A stretch of DNA of 64,000 bases from assembly GCA_013398955.1 (NCBI GenBank), contig VWPU01004452.1, positions 293,713 through 357,712 on the forward strand, read 5' to 3'. This DNA is from Callaeas wilsoni. Taxonomy: Eukaryota > Chordata > Aves > Passeriformes > Callaeidae. Positions 39,101 through 50,700 of the stretch are shown one piece after another; position 1 is the stretch's first letter, and each line of letters begins with the position of its first letter. The notes beneath the pieces are model-generated. The model ran no database searches and was not told the DNA's origin. It worked only from the letters and a program-made list of their open reading frames with translations. A program made the position numbers and the translations under genes.

Positions 39101-40337
39101 ACATCTCCTGAATAGATTACCCAACACATCCACACACATGCACTTGTCAAAGCTAATGGCATTCTTTCTGCTGAACCTGACAAATTCCAGTCCTCAATCT
39201 AAACAAGAATAAATCTTAACCAAATGTTGACATTTTACCCTCCTTCTGGGGCTCCTCTCCAGGGAACAGAGAAATTTCTCTTCTCCAGCATCCTCAGCTG
39301 TAACAATTAGTGCTATCAACCCTGCAGAAAGCTATCAACCTAATTATACAGCAAGGTAGAGTACTCAGCCAGAAAAAGATTGGTAAAGTAAAATGCGCCT
39401 CTAAAAATTCAATTTTTTATTTTGCCATCGTGGTATAACAATGCTATAAGTATTGCTAATTATAGATATGCCTCTAGGGATATTTGCCATCGTTTGCCAT
39501 TGCCCTAAAATATGGGGATATGTTCCCAATGATCAATTACTCAATATGCTCTGTAGTATATTCAGCTTTGTGTCTTACCTACTTAGCAAAATACTCAGGG
39601 AAAAAAACTTTGTATGTGAACCCTTGAGCATCATATTCAGCTGTTGGACTAAGTGTTTTAGTGCTGATGACAAAGGAAAAAGCATTTCTCCAGCAATCAA
39701 GGCCTTCTGATACCATTTCCTGGCTTCTGGGAAAAATAGAGAGTGGGCTGTACGAAAGCTTGCCTGTCCTGGCTGTCCTTTCAAAGGTCTCCTGCAGTTT
39801 GATGCTTTTCTTCAGGCTTTAGGCTTCTAGTACCCTTGGATTAAATAAAAATCTTATCTTTTAATGAAACGTGTCTGTGGTTATGGAAAAAAAACCCCTT
39901 CAAAATGCAAAACCTTAAAATGCCATAAACCAACAGTGAAATAATGAAGAACAAATACTTGTTTTAAGGGAAGGAAAGATAGGGAACATTACATTGTTTT
40001 AATTTTATGGCAGTTTTAATACTATTTCTTTCATAGAAGAGAGTTTTATCCTATCTAACATTCCCAAAGAAATGATGACATGGCTGACCCAGATCCTTTA
40101 TAGGGAGAAAAGGTCTCTGATACCTCTCATTTTCAGTGTAGTTCATGGTGCTGCAGAGTTGGAAATAAAGGTTCGGTACAAAATGTTCCTCTACAGAAGT
40201 TATTTTGGTTTATTATTGCAATTTCATGAGAAACACAGGTGAGGGAGGGAATACGACGATCCTTAATATTTCACACGTCCACTGAGGAATTTTCTCTGAG
40301 TAAAAGAAATATAATTTTCTATCTTTCTGTCTCCCAC

Positions 40338-40364
40338 AAAAAAAAAAAAAAAAAGTAAAAAAAA
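40338..40364 (+). repeat. A-rich run
   Basis: Seventeen A, then GT, then eight A. No retrocopy sequence is recognisable to its left. Confidence 0.9.
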
Positions 40365-41738
40365 GGTTATTAATAGCTGGAGGCAACGGAGCTTTACAGA
40401 AAAAAAGCTTTATTTTGATGAATGAATTTTCTCACTCCTTTTCCTGTTTTCTCCCCTGTCCTACTGGTGGGGAGAGAGAGAGCCACCAGCTGTGTGAGCA
40501 CTCATTTGATAGCAAGGGCCAGTGCATCGCAGCCTCAGATCCAGTTAGGGATGTGAGACAACTATAAATACAGTCCGACAGATAGAATTGGCAACTAGTG
40601 TTTGGTGGGTCTAGAAAAATATGAGTACTGAGTTGAAATCCTTATGGAGGATTTGGGAAGGGTTGAGATTTGGTGGTGTTTGCGTGTTTCAGGAGACTGA
40701 ATACATTGGCATTCTGATGTTTTAGCGTCTGTTTAACACTAAATAAAACAGGGCTGGAGGCTGATCCTTCCTAAATACAGCTAGTACAGACTCCTATATA
40801 TATGCTGCCCAAGACTGGCCTCCACTAGGCTAGAAGTAGCTAAGTGTCTGGGTTGATCCTAGTGCAGGCAATATGCATGTCCTTACCAAACTCCAAGTGT
40901 CCTGAGAGCCTTAGGTGGTACTGCCATGATGCTAGAACTTTATTATTTTGGAGATATTTCAGCTCAGTGCAACTGAAGCAATGTAAGAGCTGGGTTGTAG
41001 CCTGTGAAATGTTGTGTTTTAGTAGCATGAAACTGAAGGGCTGATGAATGATGCACTGGAGTATCACACGGAGGCTGTGGGGTGAGTTTGAGATTGCTGG
41101 GATAGTGATGAAGAGATGTTTAGGGTGGACAAAATAAACGGGCACACTTGTTAATACTGACTTTCTGGGGGTCGTGTCTGGCATGAACTGTCCTTAGAGG
41201 CACACCTGGATGTTGTGCTGGACAGAGTTAGTTTGGATTGTCCACAACAGAGCTATGAACTAAATGAGCATGGAAGCAATAGAAGTGATGAAGCTTCTAG
41301 TGCTCGGGTTCATTTTTGCTCATTTTTGAGCAATATAGATGTAAATATTGAGATTCTACAGTTACTGTTTTCAGCGAAAAGTTTCTAAATTTCAGCAGGA
41401 AAATGACACTAGATCTGAATTTTATATAACATTATAGGATTGAAGACACAGCAGCAGTGGCCACATTAATTATAATCAATTTTCATAATTAAATATGGGT
41501 TATTAAGACATCAATCTGCGTGGATAAGAACACTCCAGATGTCAAAGCTGGATTTTTACCAGATAGGGTGTCTGTAGGCACAGCTGTTATCCCACAAATC
41601 TTTGCAGTCCTCAGACATGACTTTGCTGTAATTTCTGTGCTACTTCTAGTGCTTCTGCATCTCCTGTATTGACCCTGCAGTTCTATGGAAGGGAGCAAGC
41701 TTGATGCTTGCTTTCATTTGCCAGAACCTTGTACATTT

Positions 41739-41755
41739 AAAAAAAAAAAAAAAAA
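41739..41755 (+). repeat. Poly-A run
   Basis: Seventeen consecutive A; no linked gene copy recognised. Confidence 0.9.
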
Positions 41756-42563
41756 TTGTATATTTGTGAAGAGAAGTGATGCAAGGGACTATGCACCAGT
41801 TCATCCCTTTACAACACACTGCCCTTGCACTCCAGAGTCTCTGCAGAATGATTTGTGTACAAATGAAGATCATCTGTGCTGCAGGGCACATTAGGAGGGA
41901 CAGTGGGAGGGAGAGACCATGGGTGCTGCCTTCTTGAGGCAGCCCTAGGAGCTTCGTCCTTATGGATATGGAAGCTCTGGGAGGTGAGCTGCTGGTGACG
42001 GGGTCCCAAGGAGCATTACAACCACCAGGCAGCCTGTGGCTTTCCATGTGGCATTTTACTTCACTCCTTTCCCTGCATGTGTGGAGAGTGCTGTAAGATC
42101 TATGTGGTCTGGGCAGTCAGCAAACCTGGCTAGAGCTGTGTTTTTAGGGTAGCTTGATGAGCTGAGGACAAAGAGTGATGAGATCTGCATGTGTGGAACT
42201 GGATCTCCTTAGTTCTTCTGCATTAACCTGGAGTAGCGTTACTAGTTCTTTCTTTTTTTAACCAATGATGTTAAGAAGGTTGCTGGTTATCCCCATCCCT
42301 GCAGATCCCATAGATACACTACCACTGGTTAGATGTGATCACTCAAAGGATCTCCATGTTCAATAAGTGGATCATGTATTTGTCCTCTATTCAGGTAGAA
42401 TTAGGAAAGTCAGAGTAAAGAAGTTTTCTGATTGAGCAGAATTGAAAGGCCGAATTGGAATTTTTCAGGACCATAGCCTTAAGATTTATCTGAAGGTTAG
42501 TTTTTAGTTTCACTTTCATCTTTCTTCATACACTCATGCAAAATAAAAACCAGAAAAACCCCT

Positions 42564-43250
42564 TGTGAGAGACTGGACTATGACTCAAAACAATTGCCCA
42601 TTTGTGGAGGCACCAGGGTGCTTTGCTGAGACCAAGTTTGCAACCCCCCGAGAAAGAGATGAGTTTTTGGGTGTGTAATGGCAAACCTCTGGTCTGTATA
42701 AGACAGAGGGGGTGAACTTATAACTACCAGAGTCTACAAGCTGGGCTTTGAGGTTGATAAGAGGCAGACCTTGTGGAGACAGGATGGTGCTTTTCACCAT
42801 GCCAAATTGGCCTCTCTTACACACACCCCCCACCGATGGATCAAGACCTTCAGTCATCACTTCAACCAACAGCAACACTCAAGTCTCATCATAAATCCAG
42901 GGGTGGTAGTTAAGTATCTTCCTACTCTTACCCTTTCTTTCTCTTTTTTCCTTTCTTTTCCCTTGACATTTTAAGTGATATCTTTATGCTTTCATATTGC
43001 CATATTACTATAGGTAATAATAACCAAAATGGCTATATATCTGCTTTCCATTGCAACCAAATTGTTCTAAGATATATAGAGATATATAGAGGTATAGATA
43101 TAGATATAGACATAGATATATATTTGCAAACACCGATCATTCAGTATTGTTTCACTCTAATCTGCCCCAGGAGATCTATTAACAAGAACCGGAGTTACCT
43201 TCACCTTCAGGGGCGAGTCATAACACCCTGAAGAGTTGTTCCCTCTCTCA
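42564..43250 (+). mobile_element. Full-length solo LTR, ERVL-like, about 687 bp
   Basis: Starts TGTGAGAGACTGG and ends CCCTCTCTCA, giving imperfect terminal inverted repeats (TGTGAGAG / CTCTCTCA). It contains a TATAAG box near 42698, a pyrimidine-rich stretch (42930-42965), and a GATATA microsatellite near its right part. The sequence style matches a bird ERVL LTR that I recognise from memory. No clean target duplication is visible, so the ends rest on the inverted repeats. No gag or pol sequence is adjacent. It lies about 1.4 kb upstream of the candidate EPSTI1 promoter, in the same orientation as that gene. Confidence 0.75.
43071..43124 (+). repeat. GATATA / TAGATA microsatellite
   Basis: Imperfect tandem GATATA units inside the LTR at 42564-43250, likely grown after insertion or carried by this copy. 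Confidence 0.9.
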
Positions 43251-43280
43251 TAGGTAAATGCAAACTGCTAGGTTAAAAAA

Positions 43281-43333
43281 ATGTCAGAAATATATCAGAA
43301 ATCTATGTCAGAAATATATCAGAAAAATGTCAG
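43281..43333 (+). repeat. 24-bp tandem repeat, 2.3 copies
   Basis: The unit starts ATGTCAGAAATATATCAGAA. A 24-nt copy at 43281 is followed by a 22-nt copy at 43305 and a partial ATGTCAG at 43327. It starts 31 bp after the end of the LTR. Confidence 0.85.
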
Positions 43334-44639
43334 ACCTCCTCATGCTTCTGCACGAACTGTTGTCACCTGGTTTATTAGTACAGATCAGCTTTGCTGTCAC
43401 CCTGTGACTCCTTTCTGCCTGGGTGCTGTGATTGAGGTGATGAAACTTGAGCTTCAGCTGGAGGATGCCTCAGAAACCAGTACATGTATTTGCATGCTTG
43501 CCAGCTGAAAGTTCAGTAAGGGGTGGAGCTTATCAGGAATTGAAACTGGTTTGTGGTAACTGCAAATTTTTGAGTATTTCCGCAGCTATAGCAGCAATAC
43601 CAGTTTCTGTCAAGGCACGGTACTTGCAAAACCATGTCTGGGGTTGGAGGATGGAGGGAAGGCAGCAGATACAGGACAGCTGCTGCCTCCAATACTCCAT
43701 CTTCCTCTCAGGGTAACCCCTGGCTTGGCAACAGTGAAACACAGAAGGGTGACAACACCCAGAAGCTGACAGGATCTGAAGAGAAACAAAGAGGCCAAGC
43801 ATCAGCCTACCAGCAACAGCAAGAGCAGTAGTAAGTAACAAAGAGCCTCACTAAGAAGGTATTGGGTGCCTGCTCTCCAGCTTACTCGAGGTGTAACTTT
43901 AAAGGTGCAAATACTTTATAGAGAGCCTGAATGTGGCTGAGCACACAAGCAGCATGTTGTCATCTTCTTGAGGCTTCCTATGTGGGACCCAAGTTGTTCT
44001 GGCAGGCTTCTTGATAGCATGGCTTACACCCTGTGCCATAGCAGTGCCAGTTTTGTACCTTGGATACTGGCGTATGTGCCGTCTGTTTCTTGACATCTTT
44101 TTTCAAAGTGAAATTTCAAATCTGGTTCTAGCTCCCTGTTTTCTGTGTCTCCTAATATTTCATCCTGGAAAGTCTAAAAATACTTACTTTGGCTTAAGAG
44201 ATGGATATAGGCTGCATTCCAGCACTGCTCTGAATGCAGTCAAGGACACAGAACAGCTTCCAGGAACTTCACGCTGACAAAACTAAAACCAAAGCTTCAG
44301 CTCTCGGTTTCATTTTGTGCTTTATTGGAATCTATGCTTACTCCATCTCTGGCTTTCCAGTGACAATCCTGCGATAGCTTGCATACGCTGTGTCTTGCAG
44401 ATATAATACAGAATAGAAACTGAAAGCTCTGTGTGTGTGTATTTTGTTCATGTGTTTAATATAAATATGCGTAGATGACCATAGCTAAGTGTTTAGTCTT
44501 TTTCCCCAAATGTGCTTTTTCTGAGTTCTTAGTAACAGTGCATGTAATGCTAAGATTATTGTTATTGTTATGTCCTGATTTTGCTTCGCTTGCTACTTTT
44601 TCTCCCAGCTTTCAAAGGGCAACTGGCGAAACTACAAAC
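43334..44639. other. Region upstream of candidate EPSTI1 exon 1
   Basis: 1.3 kb without a recognised repeat or exon. It is the presumed proximal upstream region of EPSTI1. There is no strong CpG island, unlike at DNAJC15. Confidence 0.45.
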
Positions 44640-44658
44640 TGTTTCAGTTTCCTTTCCC
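44640..44658 (-). promoter_or_regulatory. EPSTI1: Candidate ISRE / IRF site
   Basis: The minus strand reads GGAAAGGAAACTGAAAC (44657-44641). It holds GGAAACTGAAAC, a near-perfect ISRE core (GGAAANNGAAAC), with a third GAAA repeat in front. EPSTI1 is a known interferon-stimulated gene in mammals, and the site lies just upstream of the proposed first exon. There is no TATA box close by. Function is inferred from the motif and its place. Confidence 0.55.
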
Positions 44659-44712
44659 TTCTTTCTGGATGAAGAAGGTGGAGCCACGTGTGGAGGAGGT
44701 GGCAGGCAGCTG

Positions 44713-44768
44713 ATGGCGAGCAGAGATCAGCAGCTTTCCAATGAAACCCATGAATGCTTGCCTATTAG
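44713..44768 (+). CDS. EPSTI1: Candidate EPSTI1 first coding exon
   Basis: ATG at 44713 opens MASRDQQLSNETHECLPI and then AG before a GTAGTA donor. The phase (two bases, AG) is exactly what the exon at 54568 needs (its first base T completes Ser). The joined start, ...PIS-VGPYVLVTP, would be about 50 residues shorter than the human N-terminus, which is long and low in complexity. The ATG has G at +4 but C at -3, and the donor is weak. The ISRE-like motif ending about 55 bp upstream supports it. This is inference; the true exon 1 could lie elsewhere in 36-54 kb. Confidence 0.45.
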
Positions 44769-47700
44769 GTAGTAATGATACAGGGACTGTTAAGAGCTGA
44801 GTCCCTTTAAAAACCATCAGCGCTTTAATGACTGACTTTCAGGAGAGTGAACAATAATTCCTTAGTTACAGTCTGTTTATTTTCTGCCACTTCCAAATAT
44901 AAAAATTCTCTGTCTTGCCTGCTCTCACAGTGCCAGGTATCCGCAGTAGAGCGAGGACAGCCCATTTGTTTATGTAGCTGTGGTGTGTGCATTTTGTTGC
45001 TGTTTGGGTTTTTTTCAGGTGGAGGAGGGGGCAGCAGGGATAGTGGGAGTTTTCCTATTGGCATGACTGTCTTTACCCAGTTTTTGTCTGGCATACAAAC
45101 CCCCTGGTATAGGTTAGGTGAATTATTAATCAATTGGTTTGCCAGAGCTCCCTGCAGAATTTAAGGCCAGGGCATGTATAATCACACAAATCCCTGTTCC
45201 CTCTTTCATCTTACATGATTCTTGCAGACATAAAGCTGTTGTGCATCCATTGCAAAGACTGAGTAGTATTTTTTGCTATGTGAAAAGATTCTCTCTGTGT
45301 CTTCATAAAGTTCTAACAAAGAATTAGTTCCTAAACCTTGGATGTACAAATTAAAGTCTGCATTTAGTATTCAGTTGATGAGAAGAGGGATGAGGGAAAG
45401 GCAGGTTGAAACAGAAACCATGTAATATGAGTGGGAAACTGATACTGAAAAAATGAAGTGAACAAGAGTGGGTTTGCCTCCTTCCCTTGAGAAGGGGGAT
45501 GCTACCTGGCAGTTTGAATGGGATGAAACCACTTAAACTGCAATTTCCTTAACTAATATAGATTAAAGGAGAAGATAGTATCTGGAATACTGAAACAGAA
45601 CAGCAGAGACCTTTATTCTTTAAAAAAAATTGTTTCATTCGTTATTACTTTGTTCTGTTTTCTCAAGTTAAGTTTCAAGAAAGATTTCAGATTAAAATAT
45701 CATTTTAGCAGTGATAAAACTGACTCAGCTTTTTAGCCACCAGCCAATTTTAATATGACCTTTAAAACTAAGATACTGGGCCACCCTCAGAATGGTCCAG
45801 GTTTTCAGGCTCTGGGATAACCAGAGCAGTTGGAGAGCTGAAGTCACAGGGTGACAATAGGGGAAAAAAAGCACAGACTAGCATTACTAAAGGCTTTCTG
45901 GAATATGCATAGCAGAGGGAAATTGAGGGGCCCAAGCAGGATACCTCTGTGCCAAGTAGTATCTATTCCAGCTTCTGCTTGCTATTTTTTGGAAACAGAC
46001 AGGGCTATGGTTTTGCTGCCAGCAAAGCAGGAGTTTGAGTCTCTTTTGAAGGCTCTGTGTGAATTGTTTCCATGCAAACTCTCTGTCTCAGGCTGTGAGA
46101 GAAACTGGGAGTGGGAAAACATCTCAGGAGCATCTTAGGGTAGGATCAGGAGACCTTTTGTTTAGACTGGACACATGAAATATGCTGCAGTCTTGTTGAG
46201 TACTCGATATTCAAACTGGACTATTACAAAGACAAGGTGGGCAGCTGGTATCAGAGGATAGTTTTGCTTTGGAAAAGCCCTTATATGATATGTCAAGGGC
46301 AAGAAGCGACAATAAAATGGTCCTAATTATGAAAAATACTTGTTCAAATGCAAAATTGAAGTCACACTTTGCACATCCCTGTCCACTTATACATAGAATG
46401 TGGTTTCAGGCCATGGAGAAAAAAGCCACCAGGATGACAAGAGCTTGAAACCACTTATAATAATAAGCTTGCATTTAAGTGGCTTCACTTTGTCTGCTAA
46501 GTGCCATGAAATTAACTTGTAGAAAGCGAGTACCCAAATTGCCCCTGTTCATACCTATTCAGAAACAAAGTCTGTACAGAAGAAAAGGTGGAGGAAAGTG
46601 GGGAAATTAGAGGGTGAACTATAGCAGTGCCTGAAAAAGAAACTGCTGCCCCCATTCAGCAGTCTGTGTTTAGTGCCTTTAAAGCTGCCAAGAATAATAT
46701 TGGTTCTGGTAAAATCCATTAAAAAATGAAATTCAAAATAATAAAGCCTGAAGATATATTGCTGCACAGCTGGTAACAGTCCCTCATCATTTTGTGTGAA
46801 AGGAGAGTGAACTTGCTAGAATGCTTGACTCGAGAAATTGTATTCTTTGACTGCTGGAGCCAAATCCATCAGAGCTTTCTTTCCTTCCTTTTCCAATTTT
46901 AATCCTGAATTTAAAAAAAAGAAACCAAACCAAAATATCTATAGTGTTATAAGACCTCTCATCCTTGTGCTAATAGACGATACTTAGCAGTTCTGATTTT
47001 TTTTTTCTTTCATCAGCTGAAGTTTCTTTAAAAAAAAAAATAGTACATGAAACTGTAGGTGGATTTTTAGCAAAATGCTTGTTTTGCCCACTGCCCAGCC
47101 ACTGGTGGGAGTGCAAGACAGGTAATTTAAATTATGGACAATCTGTTCAGAATTTACCTCTCCACTTGCTGCACAGGAGAAGTCTCCCAACTCTGTGTCT
47201 TTCAGGCTGATGTACTAATATTTACAGCTCAGTGGAGTGATTCAACGATGCCCAGCTTCAGTGTGGTCAGTAGCCAGCCTTTTCTCCAGCCACAGGACTG
47301 GTGGCAGGGTCTATGTAAAACAATAACTACACTGTTAGTCTGGATTGTGGGGTTGCTGTTCCATATAGTGCTTGGGGGAGGGAAGGAAGTCCTTCCAAAT
47401 TCTGTATTAGAAGGCTTTTTTGAAAGAGCTTGTTTTGCACAAGCCCTGGCACGTTCCCTTCATGCACAGCTTGATGAGGAGCTGTGGTGAGGTGGTGAAC
47501 AAGGAGTGTATGGGAGGATGCTGTGTTTGGGCAGGGGCAATGAAAGGACGAATTCTCTGCTGCAGAGACAGCGGAGGAGGAAATACATTGTTGAAAAGAA
47601 AAGCAGGGAGGAAGCAGAGATGAACATGCCACTAGCTTAAATCTCAATGTTCATGTGATACGGCATCTGACCTGCTGAGCTCTCCAGGCATGCTGGCAAG

Positions 47701-50700
47701 CCTGACATGCAACACATGCACGCCTCTGCAGGGGACAGCTCGGCTCAGCACTTGGTGTTGCCAAGCGCAGCGCCTGGCCTGCCCACAGATAATGCTCCAT
47801 GCTCCACACGGCTAGTGATTACCAGGTGCTCCAGCTGGTTCTGGCATGCTCCCTACATCCCTGACACAGTGCTGCACTGAGGGAACCGAGCTGCTCTGGG
47901 GTGTGGGGACAGCATGAGCGAAGCAGAGTCCTCCACTGAGAATGGGAGCCGAGTAAGGACAAACACCAATACAGTTAAATAGCGTTCTTGTTTATTGTTC
48001 AAATCAAGCAGGATTATGTAGCATTTCCAACTAGTCAGCCGTGGTCCACGCACTGTAACTAACTCTATGATTGGATACTTAGGTAAAATCACGCGCATCT
48101 ACTGACTACTAATAGGTTAACATACGGCAAACAAGTGTCCTCCCTCCTCCCAGCTTGCGGTGATCGCATCCCGTTAAACCTCCCTTTTGTCTCATGGACG
48201 CCTCAAGGACACTCTCAGCACTAAGTCATGTTAATCTCACAGCACTCAGAGCAAGCCAGCCCTGCTAGGTCTGGCTTGTTCACTGCGTTCAGATACAGAC
48301 CATGTCCATTCTGCTCTAAGAATTCTTCTACGCATGAGCACGGCCATGTCTGACTTTATAGACTTTTCTGGGTCTGATGCTGATCTACAACACTGCCACA
48401 GTGAACTCTGCCCCTGTGGTGCAATTTGACCACAAGCACAGGCTGACTAATGGCACGTTAGTGTTTTAAGAGGAGAGAGAGAGCTGTGCTGTGGGCCGAG
48501 TTTGGGCTGAGAGCTACCTCTTGGCTCCCTCATTTGATCCTTCTGGCTGGCAATTTCCTTGGATCTTTAGAAGTTGGTTGAGATTGTTCAAAACAGAGTA
48601 CTGGCTGAAGCACCTGCCCTTCTTTCTGACACAACAAGCTGCTGAGTCTGAGCCTCATGTAAACTGTTGGAAATCCAGTTCCAAGTTTCAGTTTTAGTCT
48701 TTGGACCAAATTTCAACTTCAGGAATTTCTCTACAAGCATATGGGTAACAGCAGAACCTCAGGTCTGTTTATTTCCTGCAGATTTCTACCTCTTACTTTC
48801 TCCTGGCCTGCTCTCTGCTGCTCTTTCCCTTCTCACTCTTACCCTCTTACCCCTTGCAATTTCACTTCTTCAGGATTTAACCCTTTGCTTTAATCCAAAG
48901 CCTCACAATGGCAAAAACATTGTCTGATCTTAATGAAAGCTTTAGATAACGAAACGGACCAGATACAGAAGTGAGTTACCCTGGTTTAATAATCTTCCAG
49001 GCATCATTTGAACTGTGGTAATTAAGTGCATTCCTGGCCTGTGGCAAACACAGGATAAAATCCATGGAGGTAGATTTTTGGTGATGTTAAACATTTCCTG
49101 CTAGAGTACTTCATTTTCTGCCTCTCATGTTAAGAGCACACATGCAGTGAGGAGGAATCAGACAGTGTGTAATGCTAAGCCCCAGTAAACCACTTTTGTC
49201 TCTGAGCTGCAAACTGGTAAGATGATGCTGCTGATAAAGATGGAAAGCCAGAGCCCCAAGCCTGCATGCAAGGTTCGTACACCCTCCTAGAGCTCTGCTT
49301 ATGCCACTGCTGGGACACAGAGCATATTGCTCAGCTGAGGTCTAGAACTGTGGCTGTCAATTATCATTAGCATCTGGCTGTGTGTGCATCGCAAAATAGG
49401 GATACCTACAGGACAGTTGTCTGCTTGCTGGGATTTGGCATCTTTTAGCCCTTTAATTTGGCAGCTTCTGCCCTGCTCAGCAGCATATGGCTGCTCCATC
49501 AGGCATGGGAGCCTTGGTGAAAACAATACTTTCTGGTGGTGTGGACTTGATAGCTCTTAAAACAATTCCTAATAAATGAATGCAAAGTTCAGCTTAGTGT
49601 ACCTTTGAAGGAAATTCGAGAGTTGACTTTGGCAGATTGGTCTCTTTTCTGTTTTAAATTCAGTCTTAACACACTATCTAATGTAGTATCTCACCCATAT
49701 CTTTCCTTAGGTCCCTCCTCAGACTGAATCTGCCCTGGTCTTCTTCCCAAGCTATAGTCATTTGTGTTGCTCTCCAACAACATTGTCTTTAGTTTCTGTC
49801 TGTTATGCAGAGCACTCTGCCCAGCAGAGCAAGATATTTGGCTTTCAGGTCTGTGACATTCATGTACCAATGCACCCGCGGTATAAAACACAGTGGAACT
49901 GGAAATAGTTTATAACACCATTCCTTTTATAACTCTTTAAACTATTTCACACTTCATTTGAAAATCTCTCCTGTGGTAGATGGCTGGAGTGGACTTGAGG
50001 AAAAACTGAAGAGCACAGCTCTGCAAAAACTATTACCAGTGAACAGCAGTCCTCATGTGGTTTTTCAATTTTAGAAATAAACTATTTTATACAAACCTGA
50101 AAGAAAGTAGAACAAAAGTTGCTATTGTCAATGCCTTGAAAGCACTGAAAAGGTGTCCTTGTGCTAGTTATAAGAGTAGACTTACACATATGATTCAGAA
50201 CTTAAGTTTTCAGATACAGTTTTCCTTATGTTACTGATCACTCGAAGTGTAAATTATCATTACAGATTATCTATGACTGTATGTATCTATGACTGCATGT
50301 TTCTCCTGGCTGAAATGTTTTATATGTCTGTCTGTATGTGCTGGTTTTGGGTGGATTAGAGCTTATTTTCTTCATAGTAGCTGCTCTGAGGCTACTGTTT
50401 GGATTTGTGACTGACAGTGCGTTGATAACGTAGAGATGTTTTCATTATTGCCGAGCAGTGCTGACACTGAGTCAGGGCCTTTTCTGCCTCCCACGCCACC
50501 CCAACAGTGAGTGGGCTGGGGGTGCACAGGACATTGTGGGAGGGCACAGCTGGGACAGCTGACCCCAGCTGGCAGAGGTATATCCCATAACATGGCATCA
50601 TGCTCAGCATATATAGCTGGGGGAAGGAGCAGTAAGGGTGAGATGGCACAAAGTGATGGCATTTTTCTTCCCAAGTCACCATTACATGTGATAGAGCCCT

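Larger units (their letters stand above)
36159..42563. other. Divergent intergenic interval
   Basis: 6.4 kb between the DNAJC15-side LTR and the second LTR. It contains poly-A runs at 40338-40364 and 41739-41755 (possible ends of old retrocopies, but no parent was recognised). No supported exon. Confidence 0.55.

Noticed and set aside
40338..41755. Poly-A runs as tails of processed pseudogenes
   Set aside because: No gene-like sequence or flanking duplication was recognised upstream of either run.
47640..47830. GC-richer stretch as EPSTI1 exon 1
   Set aside because: No ATG frame with a donor in the needed phase was found; it is more likely flank of the LTR-like sequence.
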